A program made the translations under genes and the position numbers. Under the pieces are notes generated by a model, which searched no databases, was not told where the DNA came from, and saw only the letters and a list, made by a program, of their open reading frames with translations. From contig RPFO01000276.1 in NCBI GenBank assembly GCA_009746045.1, positions 1,178,775-1,242,774 of the forward strand: a stretch of 64,000 nt of DNA. Reading direction: 5' to 3'. Below, piece after piece: positions 10,739-22,539 of this stretch. Position 1 is the stretch's first letter, and every line of letters starts with the position of its first letter. The stretch comes from Mesostigma viride (taxonomy: Eukaryota; Streptophyta; Mesostigmatophyceae; Mesostigmatales; Mesostigmataceae).

Positions 10739-11249
10739 CTGGCACATTGTACATGTTAGCCCATGACCCCCTGCCTAATACTGCAGCTGCAAGGCTGCAG
10801 TGGCAGCTGGGTAGTTTTCTGACAGTGAGAAGCACTGGTCTAGAAAGTTGGGACATGATGAATGTGTTATTTATTGAATAAAATTTTGTGAGACACCTGT
10901 TTGGATGACCATGACATGCTGGGGCCTTGAGCACCCATCTCACTCAGTTAAGAAACCATGCTTGAGACATGGGGCCTTTTTAATGCATCTCTTGTACATG
11001 TGTGAGGTGACCTTTGGGTCCTAGTAGGTTATCTGACAGTTTTTCTAAGGCATTGGGAATGGCTGCGTCCATTTGATGGCTATGTGTTTTTCTGTTGAAA
11101 CCCAAAGAAAACTTAAAGTGGGAGTTAGTCTAAGTCTCCCGCCTGTAGCCTAAGTGGACACGTGCCAGCACCGCCGGCGCCCAATTGGGTACTGGGACGG
11201 TGCTGGACTAGAGCAGTCGTGGCATGGACACGTGGCTAGACTCAGTATG
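10739..11249 (+). other. Copia 3' untranslated region and LTR start
   Basis: No ORF. The stretch contains gaataaaatttt near 10875 and a purine run, aaagtgggag, at 11113-11122 that may be the polypurine tract. It ends where similarity to the window start begins. Confidence 0.6.
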
Positions 11250-11512
11250 TGATGAGCCGGTACCTCAGTACCGGGACTGTAGTTGTCATGTTAGGACTGA
11301 CTAGATCAGGTTGTAACTGATAGGCTAGTCCGTCCAGGATCAGTAAGTTAGGCTTAACTTACGCAAAGTCTGGTCAGCCGCAAGTGACGGCTGACCAGCG
11401 GTATATGTGCCATTCTATCCTAATGCCAAGGTGTCTCGTCGTCTCCACACTGGCCATTTGGCATCGTCTGTGTGCACTGAGTTTCCCAAGCTCTCAGCCT
11501 GCTGCACTAACT
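11250..11512 (+). repeat. 3' LTR of the Copia element (part shared with base 1 onward)
   Basis: Near-identical to 1-260. The LTR probably starts upstream, at about 11123. The sequences diverge immediately after actaact, which marks the LTR end. Confidence 0.9.
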
Positions 11513-12925
11513 GTTACCCGTGTCGAGGTATAAGGCAAGGGCACATGACGTGCCCAGCCACCTCCTTAATTGTACATATTGGTCGAATTGGGCATGGTCA
11601 GGAGCCTTTTGGATGGCATAGGAAGTGTTAGTGTGCTTAATACTCACTATAATGCCTTCCTTATTAGCGTCTGCACACATGGCCAACTGCCAAAATTAAT
11701 AACTGCTACAGCTGAGCTCAGAATGCCACCAAACTTTGACAGTGCCTTCTATGGTCATGACAGAGTTTGACTTGTGCTTTTTGTCAAATATCTAGCGATG
11801 TTTCTCTACTTTTGTCACGCATTATGTTATCACGCATTATATGCGGGGAAAATTGACGCCGTCAGCTAGGTGTTTATTTACACGACTTGTTGTTGGGTTT
11901 GCATCCCTATTAATTGCACCCACAGGTCGTTGACTAACTTAATATCATATATATACAATGTTCGAGTGTACTAAAATCCGAATGATGTTGCTCGGAATAC
12001 AGCAAGCGTTACCTTTCAGCACCGTTACAGGTGCCGTAATTTACATCGGCTCTCTCCGGATCAGATCAGGTCCGCAGCTTGTGGTGCCGCCCTGGAGGCG
12101 ATAGGACTTTGAGCCTATCAGACCACACACACAATGTACCATGATGTGGACAATAGATTACAGGCTGCAAAGTCGTTATTATCTAGTGTTCTTTCCGTGG
12201 TTGTAGAGACGCTAAGCTGCAGTGCCGTCAGATGTAAATCAACGGTGCATAATGCATTAGCCGCCACTACTTTGTGTGCCTAGAGTTGTTTGCTTGCTAG
12301 CCGTGTGTGGCCCCGACCCAGTGTTGGTCGTGTGACCCTGCCCAGTGTTGGCATTGTCATTTGCCCTGGCCCAGTGTTGGCTATGGTAGACTGCGCCCAG
12401 TGTTGGCCGCACCGTGTTTTCCACTCTCAGTAAACGTATTTTAATACAAGAAGTCTTTTCCATACACTTGTGCAATATCTGGGTCATAACAGGCAAAAGA
12501 TCTTTCCTCCGAGCCCCGGTTTCTGACACTTTTCAGGCCTAATTGATGTGTTATGAGAGTGTATGGGGACGCCCCGCCTAAAAAAGCGTATTTTTGGCCC
12601 AAAATTAATAACTCATAGGGATGTGCTGATTTTGTTGATCCAATTAGGTAGTTAAACCATGTCCCATGACATTTTAATATGGGTTGTGCTTTTTTCATGC
12701 AACTGGTTCTCCCACTGTTCTGGGCAAGATGTGCCCCGGACAGCATTTTTTTCTATTTTTAGCACATAGCCGGTGTATGGCTGGGGGTAGTACCCCCAAC
12801 AAGTGGTGGTATGCATGCCCAAACATCATGTTTATGGTCCCCAAACATCATTCAGTGGTTGTCAGTTGCATTTCTGTAGTTATTAGGGGGCTTCAGTTTT
12901 GATACATTTCCATGGGACCCTCCCC
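11513..12925. other. Gene-free stretch with a short interspersed repeat
   Basis: No credible coding region. The motif cccagtgttgg occurs four times between 12311 and 12410 at 24-29 bp spacing. The rest is unclassified. Confidence 0.6.
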
Positions 12926-13080
12926 TTAATTCTAACTAAAACCTGGCCTCGTGGAGGGGGGACGAAGAGCCCGAGACATCCGCCTAGGCCGCTGAGCACG
13001 CAAATGATATTGCGCCGGAGCTGCCTCAGTGAGGATTCGAACCCCTGACCTCCAAGGTGCACAGGTTTTAGTTAGGTTAA
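12926..13080. mobile_element. Small TTAA-flanked inverted-repeat element with tRNA-like segment
   Basis: Perfect 14-bp inverted repeats ctaactaaaacctg (12932-12945) and caggttttagttag (13062-13075) sit just inside TTAA on both sides (12926-12929, 13077-13080). On the minus strand the right half contains ggttcgaatcc, a canonical pol III B-box/T-arm sequence, next to aggtcagg. No full tRNA fold is apparent. Confidence 0.6.
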
Positions 13081-13277
13081 ATAGTGCCGGAACCTTTTGC
13101 CCGCTGAGGCAAATCGGTCCGTCACACTATTTTGCCCGGAATTAATAACCACTTCCGGGCACCCTGAATTGGCAAGTTGATTCGGCCGAATTAACTTGGG
13201 TGCCCGGAAGTGGTTATTCCGGGCAAAATAGTGCGACGGACCGATTTGCCTCAGTGGGCAAAAGGTTCCGGCACTAT
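13081..13277. repeat. 197-bp near-perfect foldback hairpin
   Basis: The left arm 13081-13164 and right arm 13198-13277 are reverse complements over about 80 bp with two substitutions and one 4-bp indel. The loop is 33 nt. Both ends read atagtgccgg. This is a foldback-type MITE or similar. Confidence 0.9.
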
Positions 13278-15710
13278 GACCCTGAAGGCGAGGGTGACAG
13301 GCTGCTGGCTGACGACGAGTCGGATGATGACCTGCCACGGGTCCGCCGTGACGATCCTGAGGAGGATGGTGTCCCTTGGGCGGAGAAGGTCGGTACACGG
13401 CTGCCCCGTCGCCTCCATAGCAATACCCCACCACACTCATCGAAAATGGCTGTGTTTGAGGGTATATTTTTCGCGACCGGTTCAGTCCTTTTCGGTCCCC
13501 AAGTACCGTCGAACCACAGCACGGTACCTAAAATCGCGTAACGGACACTGAAAGAACCGAAACTGTAGGATGTTGTCATGGACCGTATGAAGGAATTTTG
13601 TCGCTCGTACGAGGGATTTCACGCACCGTACGAGGAGTTGTCATGGACCGTATCCGTAACCGTACGATGGAACCGCGAGTTATCGTGACCACCTGCCTCC
13701 GTGGCAGGGCAGGCAGGGAAGGTGGAGACTAAAAGGCACTCGTTTTAATATTCCAAGGGGAAATTTCGCCAAACGTGCAACGTGCGTGCTCACATACGAC
13801 TTTCGGTGGGTACCTAAAAGGAGTAAAATACTTGCCTCATGGCTTGTTCAAAGCCGACAGGGCGTACTGTGGGTGTACTGTATTCCTAAGTGCAAATACT
13901 TAGGAGGCGCTGGGAGGCGTGCAAAATTTGATGGCCCTTGCCTCGGACATGGTCAGATATGGACACTAGTTAACCCCAAGAAGTTGAGCGTTAACTGGAA
14001 GGTGAGCAAACTTATGGGAATATCGAAATTTGAAGCGGCAGGCACTCTAAAATTTCATCAAGAATCGCAGCCTTGGTTGTCATGACGATGATGCGCAGTT
14101 TAAGAAGCGTCAGAAAATGGGGCAGTCTTTCATTTGCACCTTTAGTGGTACGGATTGAGGCCAGCTGTAGGGCTCTCAGGTCTTTGTTAGTATTAGTGTA
14201 GGCTTGCAGACTGTATGGCTTCTGGTGCCCCGTGCGAAGGTGTCTATTCTTTATCGTGTGCTCACGAATCCGACGCTTCGAATATTTTACAACTGCAAAG
14301 CGTCACGACGGCCGCGGTTCCAGTGGTCCGTCAAGGTTTGGTTGTTATATACATAAAGAGGGCCGCTCGTGTAACCATTCGCCACGATAGTTTGTGGATT
14401 ACCTTGGCTGCTCAGGCAGTCTTCAGGATAGCTCGTATGAGCCAAGTTGATGCCGATTTATCAATGCACCGTGACTGCAGCACGTACCGGACCTGTGCTG
14501 TGAGAATTGCGGACATCATTGCTGCAGCTTTCTTTGTTTACTTGATGGTAGCAAAGCTGTGCAAACCTTCTGGAAGTTAGGTATTGGCATGGTTGTGCAG
14601 CATTGTAGAAGCTGACGATTTGTTCCCCAGTTTCTTGGCCCTTCTTTTTCTATCAAAAAGTAGGTATAGCAATATGGTGTGGCTAACCGGCTTGCAGGGG
14701 TCAGGCAGAGCCGGTATGCTTTCACTGCAAAGGGCAGCAACTTGCACGATGCACAGCTGGCTCATACATTATTTGCCTATGTATTGCATGAATGAGTATT
14801 TCTTTGCATGGTAAGTGTCTTCAACGTGCATGTGTGCGATGTTTTATCGTGGGTCCAGCGATACTAGACTCCATGCGGCATGCGTGTATGATTACTTTGT
14901 TGAACGACAGTAAAATCATATGTTCCTTGTAGGGCAGTGAGCCAGTGAGCCAACTGTGTATTCTATGCCTATTATTGTCACAAACATGTCAGTGAGTGAG
15001 AAATGGTTGAAACAGCCCTGAAAACAATCAAATCTAGTGGTCACGTACGATCGTGTACTATACCGTATTATACCGTATTATACTTTATACGGACCCTGCG
15101 CGTATAACCGCGTATTACGTATAATGGAACTCTGACCCCGATGGATGGATGGGTGGGGACACACAATCCTACCGGTCTAATCTATCTACGACATCAAGCC
15201 AACTCTAGTCTAAGCTCTCTACCCTAGCTCTCTTCATGTTTTATTTAGTTAGTTAGCTAGGTGGTATGCAGTGATTGTGGAAATGTTAGGCCATTCATGG
15301 TTGACTAGCAGAACTTCCAGGCCATTCGTAAAACCGTCATGGTTGGCCATCAGTGGTTGAGTAGCGGACAGCTAGCATTACCATGCATTGGTACAACCGT
15401 TCATTCTCAATTCATGTTGGCTTTCAAAATATGCCGTGTCATTGATATTAAAATTAAAAAACTAAATTTGGAACATATCTCCGTTCATTCATGAAGTGAG
15501 ACAACTATGCCTGGACATTCATTTATATTTATTCATTTATTTTTTATTCATGGACATTGGCTATTCCGATTTAATGATGTTATGGGTGGTAGCAGTATAT
15601 TAGTTAGCATCTTTGACACAGGAGTGTAACTCGCGACTCACACTAACTACTACTTGGAATCATGTAAATCAATTCAGATTAGTAATTGAGCTTAGATTGC
15701 ATGCGGGCCT
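13278..15710. other. Gene-free stretch
   Basis: No supported gene. Bases 13416-13460 recur in inverted orientation at 19369-19413. Around 15139-15240 there is a short copy of the (GGAT)n repeat family seen again at 24990-25240. The remainder is AT-rich and unclassified. Confidence 0.6.
13416..13460 (+). repeat. 45-bp dispersed repeat, copy 1
   Basis: Starts catagcaataccccaccac and ends ggctgtgtttgag. The reverse complement lies at 19369-19413 with one substitution; similarity fades outside except for a shared accggttc motif. Confidence 0.85.
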
Positions 15711-15713
15711 TAT

Positions 15714-15848
15714 ATCAAGGAGACAACCAGATATATTACTACTATCAAGGAGACAACCAGCGCAGGCCAGAAATCATATCAAGGAGACAACCAGCACACT
15801 ATTATTATTATTATTATCAAGGAGACAACCAGCGCAGGCCAGAAATCG
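15714..15848 (+). repeat. Interspersed atcaaggagacaaccag repeats
   Basis: The 17-mer atcaaggagacaaccag occurs four times, two of them followed by cgcaggccagaaatc, separated by short (ATT)n runs. Confidence 0.9.
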
Positions 15849-15899
15849 GGCGTATGCTCACATGATACGGCATTGGAATATCCCATGTCTCCATCACTT

Positions 15900-16930
15900 G
15901 CACTTTGTGCGCACCGAGCCACCCATGCAGTCGCCCACCCATGCAGCCACCTGGCCACCCACCCGCACAACTATACTCACACACTCGCGTGCCCGTACAC
16001 CTAGACACCCACCCGTCCACCCACCCAGTGACCCACCCACCCAGCCAGCTGCGCACGTGCTAACCCACCTTTTATAACCACGCGTGCACCTAGGCACCCA
16101 ACCACCTACCAACCCACTTGGACATCCACCATGCAACCCACCAAGGCACCTGCGCAACCCACAAACCAATCAGGTAATAAGGAGGCATTCACCCATCCAA
16201 TGAGCCAACCGCCCAATCACCCAACCACCTAAACACCCAGCCAGCTGGCCCCATATGCACCCATGCGGCCGCCCACACTTGACCCACCCACGCACCTACA
16301 AGTACCCACTCAACCACTCACTGCCCCCACACCCTTATACCCACTAACCCACCCACAATTGCATTTTCTCAGCCAGCCAGCCACCTACCTCACCCCCAAC
16401 GTGCACAGCCCTTCACCCGCGATAGGTGAGACGGTCCCAACCATAAACCCATCCACGCATCCATATCTGTGCGCGCACGGGCGTCCATCTACCCGTCCCT
16501 TCGCCCACCCACCCACATAGTCATCTACACATCCACCAGCCACCAACCACCAATGGCCTATACCCACCAACCCACCCACCCACACGCATCCCTATAACCA
16601 ACCAACCACCAACCCACCACCCTTAATACCGTGCCATGCATTGTTTCACTCACGAATCCAACAATCCACCCACTTCGCAGTCCCCAAAGCCTATCAATCA
16701 CCCAGCCACCTGGACATCTACTACCTATGACCGACCACCCTTGTACTCATCCACCCACCATGACCAGCCAGCCAGCCAGCCACCCTCTCCAGCTGCCTGT
16801 GCTCCCAGCTACTCGGCCAGCCATTTACCAAGGCATCCACCTTTCAGCCAGCCACCTGCCATTGAGCCCACCTACCTCGGCATCCCTTGAAGCATCTATA
16901 GCCTAATAAGCCTCCCACACAAGACTTCCT
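15900..16930 (+). repeat. CCA-rich low-complexity tract
   Basis: One kilobase dominated by ccaccca, ccagccag and related motifs on the plus strand. It looks like a decayed extension of the adjacent CCAA array. The long Pro/Thr/His frames in it are compositional artefacts. Confidence 0.85.
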
Positions 16931-16935
16931 GGGCA

Positions 16936-17706
16936 ACCAACCAACCAACCAACCAACCAACCAACCAACCATTGAACCAACCAACCAACCAACCAACCAT
17001 TGAACCAACCAACCAACCAACCAACCAACCAACCAACCAACCAACCAACCAACCAACCAACCAACCAACCAACCAACCAACCAACCAACCAACCAACCAA
17101 CCAACCAACCAACCAACCAACCAACCAACCAACCAACCAACCAACCAACCAACCAACCAACCAACCAACCAACCAACCAACCAACCAACCAACCAACCAA
17201 CCAACCAATTAACCAACCAACCAACCAACCAACCAACCAACCAACCAACCAACCAACCAACCAACCAACCAACCAACCATTGAACCAACCAACCAACCAA
17301 CCAACCAACCAACCAACCAACCAACCAACCAACCAACCAACCAACCAACCATGCAACCAACCAACCAACCAACCAACCAACCAACCAACCAACCAACCAA
17401 CCAACCAACCAACCAACCAACCAACCAACCAACCAACCAACCAACCAACCAACCAACCAACCAACCAACCAACCAACCAACCAACCAACCAACCAACCAA
17501 CCAACCAACCAACCAACCAACCAACCAACCAACCAACCAACCAACCAACCAACCAACCAACCAACCAACCAACCAACCGACCGACCGACCGACCGACCGA
17601 CCGACCAACCAACCAACCAACCAACCAACCAACCAACCAACCAACCAACCAACCAACCAACCAACCAACCAACCAACCAACCAACCAACCAACCAACCAA
17701 CCAACC
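16936..17706 (+). repeat. (CCAA)n microsatellite, about 770 bp
   Basis: Nearly pure CCAA units, interrupted by ccattgaa at three points, one ccatgc, one aatt variant, and a block of CCGA units around 17578-17606. It yields long Asn-Gln-Pro-Thr or Trp-Leu-Val-Gly frames that are not genes. Confidence 0.98.
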
Positions 17707-19350
17707 AGTCACCCAGCAACACAACCACCTAACCACTCGACAAACCAATTACCGAACCACCTAAATACCCAACACCCAAACCAGCCAGGCATGAGCCCGC
17801 CCATTTGCCCTCGCATGCCCGCACCATCGCAACCCCCCATAAACGCCCCGCTCACCTAGCCAGCCACACGCCCAGCCAGCCACCTGCTCAACTCACGCAT
17901 GAAGGCAATATCAGCCATGCATGGCCTCACCTTGCATCACTTGCATTGCCTGGCTAATTTGCATGAGGCAGCTTCCATCTCGTTCTAAGCAATTGCAAAG
18001 GCATTTTCTTCATAGTAATGAATGAGAAACAACGTTGCAAACGTTCTCCTTTCCCTCTTTGAAACAGTATATAAATCAGAAAGACAAGGGCAAATATGTG
18101 GACAAGGTGGCAATAACCACTGCATAATGCCCTTGAGAAAGTCTTATTAATCCAGCTCTCTACCCTTTGAGAAGCTGCCTTGCCTTAGCAACGACTCTGG
18201 GACCTCTAGCTCGCTCACCTCGCTTAATCTGCGCTTCTTTATGGCTGCTGGGAGATGCGAAGCGTGAGCCCAGCGGGTCGTGGCGAGGTCGTCTGCCCGA
18301 CCCATCACATCTCGAAACCGCATTGCCGACTAATAAAAAATGATGACCCCCTTTGCCTTTTGTATCTAGCGTCAAAGGAACAATGAACTCGCTTGGAAAA
18401 CACGGTCGCAAAGAGCTTTCTACAGGCATAATAAGCCATTTTCGAAGCTTTTACCGCACTTACTGCACATCCGGAAGACCATTAGCGACGTTTGCGCGGA
18501 ATCTTGGGCACGCCATATGTCCTGCTGGCTTATTGCATGCCGCAGGCTGGGCAGTACAGGAAGGTCGGGCATAGCCTATAAAGAGCTATAAATTATCTGA
18601 CGACAAAGACATGTATTGTACGAAGCAAGAAACAGACGGATTTCGCACCCCATATTTATTCAGGCGAATGCCGGAGAATAAAAAGCGAAACTCAGAAAAC
18701 GAAAACACTAACGTTTTCGGGGATATTGTACAGTAACGCATAACCTGAGCTATCGTGCTGGGATTTTCATCTCCTCTCATAACCAGGACTTTTAGACACG
18801 TACCACCGAGAAATCTGGTTTTCGCGAAAAAAATGGTGCGCTGCAAAAAACAATTTGTCCAGTTCAATTCCCTCGTCGCAATCACAGCTCTTATCATTCC
18901 AAAATTATTCCATGGATTAACCGTGATGTAAGCTTCGTTTTGACACCTCGAGCGGCTGCAGTGACGCAAGTTTCAAAACGCTAGCTGATACTCGACCGCC
19001 ATGGGTGTTTTCGTCGTTGTCGTCTGTGGTGTCGCGGGAAAAATCGAGATGACGAACTCCGAGTCTCGGTCACTGTAATGCCCAGCTCGTAACCGGCAGT
19101 GACCGTCGCGTGTCCGCCCCTGTAATCCCCGGTCTGTCAGTCAGTTCGTCCCGGTCGCGTTTCCGTTTCGATCCGTTGCATGGTTTCCGTTTTTTAACCC
19201 TTTTTAACCGTTTTCCCTCCCGTTTTGATCCGAGGTGATTAAGTCCGGATCTGAAGTAGGTTCGAAGTAAGGTTTGAACTCGAAGCCAGGTGCGTCGATT
19301 GAAAAAACGGCCGAAATCGGACGAATAAAGTTAATGTACCTTGATCGAAC
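17707..19350. other. Gene-free stretch
   Basis: The CCA-rich composition decays until about 17900. Beyond it I see only short frames, the longest an 89-aa minus-strand frame at 18160-18429 with no recognisable motif. Confidence 0.5.
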
Positions 19351-19368
19351 CGGTATTTTACGGGGGGT

Positions 19369-19413
19369 CTCAAACACAGCCATTTTTGATGAGTGTGGTG
19401 GGGTATTGCTATG
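19369..19413 (-). repeat. 45-bp dispersed repeat, copy 2
   Basis: Reverse complement of 13416-13460 with one substitution, located at the left edge of the LTR-element remnant. Confidence 0.85.
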
Positions 19414-19581
19414 CATTGTGTACAATTAACCGTGAGGCGGTGCTGGCTCGCCCATGCAGGAGGTTCCCCACTAAGGGGTGTCCTCGGGGTCGACCGAGTG
19501 CATGGTGGTGGCCCCGCGGGACAGGTCCGGGGAGAGACACGGTGAGAGCCGCCCCGCCCCGCGCCACGAGCGACAATCAGC

Positions 19582-21172
19582 ATGTCACGAAACGCCACTC
19601 GAGTCCGCCGCCGGCGTCTTGTTTCGTTTAAGTGGCCAGGCATTGTTAGTCAGCCCGATCTTGTTTTGGCGATCCGGCTGCGCGACGAGCATCGCGCACA
19701 AGAGGATCCTCGACGGCCGGAGCTGCCGCGTCCGACACGTCACGAGGAGTCGCGCCCGGCGTTGCGCCGTGACGATTGGTGGGAAGCACGTCGGGACTCG
19801 GCACAGGACTTGTACTGCTGTACCACGCTCGAACGGGGCGCGGGAGACGGACGCCGGCACACGTCACGGGAATCTCGTCAGCAAGAAGAGCTGCGGGAGC
19901 CACGCCGGCGTGAGACGCGACAGGCGCCGTTCCAACCCAGGGACAACCACGGTTCCCTGGACCGACTTGTCGAGCACACCGGTTCAGTTTCGGACTTGAC
20001 AGGGGCGGCCGCTGGGCACGGACAACCTGGCCGAGCCCGGGAACGCGAACGGTCACCCGTTCGAGGTGCCAACGACCGACTGCTGCGTCAGCAGGGCGCG
20101 GTCCTTATCCCCCCGCCCGCACCAGAGCAGCCTCAACCGGCCCTTGCCCCCCAGCCTGCACCAGCGCAGCCTCAACCGGCTGTCCTGGCCCGCTCCGCAG
20201 AGACGCCGGTACAGGAGATCGCCCCGCGACGGGACGCGATACGGGCCCAGGAATTATGGGTACGGGGCACGTATGCCCGTAATCGGGTCATTGTCCCCTT
20301 AATTGCATCCGGTGGCTGGCTTTGTGGTCGACAATGACGTGGGATACCCACGCCCGAGCCTTCCCCCGCCACCCGGGTTTTACTAGTCCTGAGAGCCTGC
20401 GCTTCCGTGGGGGTTCCAGCGTGCTTATTCAGCGAGAAGGCACCTTCGACTCGGTCAGCTTTCTTCAGACTGCACGCACATGTGCCGGCGCCGGTGCCAT
20501 CTGAGTCCCGCTACGAGCCGGTGGTAGTAGGGATCTACCGCCACATACGATCTGCACCCGCCGCCCCTGCCGCAATACCGCGCCGAAAACCACTTGCGGC
20601 GGATTGCGTATCCCAAGCTCATGCAGTCCCGGGAGCTATAGCTACATGCCGGGAAGCAGCTCCCTGAGATTGCTGCAGCTCCGGGGTTCTACTGCGAGCT
20701 AGAGCGAGAAGGCCCAAGCGAGAAGGAGCTGTTGCTAGCTCATGGCTACCGGGTACTTCGCGGCAAATCAGGGTGTGGGGAGGTCGATGTGGAGCAGGGG
20801 TTCATCTGAGGTTCACCCGCCTCCCCTACATGGCAGCCTTCCTGTCGTACTGGCCGCCTGATGTGTGGATTGAGAAGTCCACGCTGCGTCAACAGACGCG
20901 CAATGGCTATCAGGTGGCGTTCAACGCCGACGTGGTCGCGGCTTCCCCCGGCAAGAGTTCCGAAGGTCATGACTGAGCACGGCTACAACGCGTTGCGGCG
21001 GCATCGCGCGCAGCAGGGATTCCCGAGTAATTTTCCGGGAGATTGGCCGGAGAGTGCTGAGACGAAGGAGTATTTGACAACTATCAAGGCGTTGTCCCTG
21101 CGAGGCAACACCGAGAAGAACTGGCTTACTGCTCCGCTGGCGAACAGGGATCGGGACATGGTATTCTCATAG
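19582..21172 (+). pseudogene. Gag-like region of an LTR-element remnant
   Basis: An Arg/Glu/Pro-rich frame opens at 19582 and runs to 20337. The coding look continues in other frames to a stop at 21170-21172. A (PAPEQPQPALAPQ)-like proline/glutamine repeat lies near 20120-20190. No zinc knuckle, protease or RT motif is recognisable. It is assigned to a retroelement because a polypurine tract and an LTR follow directly. Frame changes show it is decayed. The family is not certain. Confidence 0.45.
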
Positions 21173-21328
21173 TTGGTGTATTATATGCATGTATGATGAT
21201 GGGTTCTCGCTGGTACACATCAACCCGTTGCTATGATTGTGTTTTGGTTTTCTTTTGAATGTTCCATGTTTGTGGTGGCGCTGTTTGAGGTGCGCCCCCG
21301 GGCGATTGGACGATAGCCATTGTACCCC

Positions 21329-21343
21329 GGGGAGGGGGAGGAG
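21329..21343 (+). other. Polypurine tract
   Basis: The run ggggagggggaggag abuts the LTR start tgttacgg, the normal place for plus-strand cDNA priming. Confidence 0.75.
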
Positions 21344-21981
21344 TGTTACGGCCCTAACCCGTGTTTGGGCGTAACAATTCCTAAAATAAATTAGTTTGGT
21401 CAGTCGAAAGTCATTTTGATATTGTTTGAGACTTTCGATAGTTATTATGTTAGATTCGGGGACTTGGCCGAGTTATTCCATCAGTCGGCCCAGGTACCCG
21501 TGGCTTTGCTTTCGGTTTCATGTGTTACTGGTCTGTACCCGGGACTACCAGCCAGGTACCGGGTGCCAGACTGGCGGATACCATGTGTAAATCTACGGCT
21601 AATATTGTGTAGGGGTTGCGGCGCTAGAGGTCCGGCCCACAGCTGGCCCGCTGGCGTCGCACAGCCTAGGACAAATGTTGTAGGTGGCAATGGCTTCCGC
21701 ATCTTTGGTTTGGAATGAAATCGACTTGAGTAAAACTCGTCTGCCAAACCAGGGGTCACATCTGGGCTGCACTAACGCCCTTCATGCATTCCATGTACAT
21801 GCATAATTTATAGATAGTTGTGCATTCAGGGCCTTAGAGCTAGTATTTCCGCGTATACTAGCTAGAATTGGGCTACATTCCCGTAGTCCTGGCGGATATA
21901 TAGCAGATTCCGGGTCCAATCAGGCGTAACCCACGCTAGACTAGGATCTTTCGGAGTCGCTCAGTGGTGCGGCTCGTAACA
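21344..21981 (+). repeat. 3' LTR of the second LTR element, 638 bp
   Basis: It starts TGTTACG and ends CGTAACA, a 7-bp terminal inverted repeat with the standard TG...CA ends, and is preceded by a polypurine tract. No matching 5' LTR occurs upstream in the window, so the element is truncated. Confidence 0.75.
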
Positions 21982-21990
21982 GAGAGCTAC

Positions 21991-22339
21991 TTTCTGCTGA
22001 GACGCCATGCCCTCAGCCATTGTTTAGCCATCAGTGATGATCTTCCACCCTATTAAGTGAGACAACCCTATTAATTAATTAGTTAATTTGGAACATAACT
22101 CCGCTGGAAGTATATGTAGCACATATCCCTGATCGAGAAGGGGCATATATATGGCTTAAAATACATTCTGGGCTACTTCCTGCAAGGGTGGGATGTAAAC
22201 AACACTTGCTTTAGGTGCACCAAGGGCACCTGCACCACCACGGCTGTCTCGGGCTCGACCCAACTAAGGGGTGCCCGGCATGGGGGTGGAAGATCATCAT
22301 CGCTATGCAAGAGCTAGGGCATGGCTTCTCAACAGAGCG
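21991..22339. mobile_element. MITE-like element with about 60-bp imperfect inverted repeats
   Basis: The arms pair ttctgctgag...gtgatgatcttccaccc (21992-22050) with gggtggaagatcatcat...aacagag (22284-22338). The innermost 17 bp are almost perfect. The interior 22090-22240 recurs, inverted, at 24057-24240. Confidence 0.65.
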
Positions 22340-22365
22340 TCTCATATGCAGAGCGTCTCTCTGCA

Positions 22366-22475
22366 TAGGCATAGCATGGCTAAATTCTTAATGCAACATC
22401 CATGGGAGGTCCCATTATAGGCATGGCGTGGCTAAATGTTGAAGGCATCATCCACGGGGGCCATTATAGATAGGC
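22366..22475 (+). repeat. Two-copy tandem repeat, about 52 bp
   Basis: The segments starting ggcatagcatggctaaat and ggcatggcgtggctaaat, each ending ccattata, are adjacent diverged duplicates. Confidence 0.75.
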
Positions 22476-22539
22476 GCACATGCGTGTGGGCTGCATGCTA
22501 GGCTAAGCCTGACTAATCTACACTACTGGTATATATTCC

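Larger units (their letters stand above)
1..11512 (+). mobile_element. Copia-type LTR retrotransposon, interrupted by nested insertions
   Basis: Bases 1-260 recur at 11250-11512 in the same orientation with roughly one substitution and one 3-bp indel, so they are the two LTRs of one element; the 5' LTR is cut by the window edge. Between them lie, in order, a gag region with a CCHC knuckle, an HHCC integrase, a retropepsin-like domain, a Copia-type reverse transcriptase and RNase H. The near-identity of the LTRs suggests recent insertion, yet gag and pol carry several frameshifts and are split by inserts at 5067-8862 and about 9060-9355. The element is non-functional as read. The exact outer LTR boundary is uncertain: TTAG...CTAA ends from about 11123 to 11511 are possible, which would not be the usual TG...CA. 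Confidence 0.9.

Noticed and set aside
11505-11560. Zinc-knuckle-like C-x2-C...H...C string just after the 3' LTR
   Set aside because: The spacing does not match CCHC and there is no coding context; it is chance translation.
13020-13075. Possible tRNA gene on the minus strand
   Set aside because: Only the T-arm/B-box is evident; no acceptor stem or anticodon arm could be folded.
16844-17764. Very long Trp-Leu-Val-Gly and Asn-Gln-Pro-Thr reading frames on both strands
   Set aside because: They are translations of the (CCAA)n microsatellite in several frames and have no gene structure.
18160-18429. 89-aa minus-strand frame
   Set aside because: No recognisable motif, homologous context or codon signal; reported only as part of a gene-free stretch.
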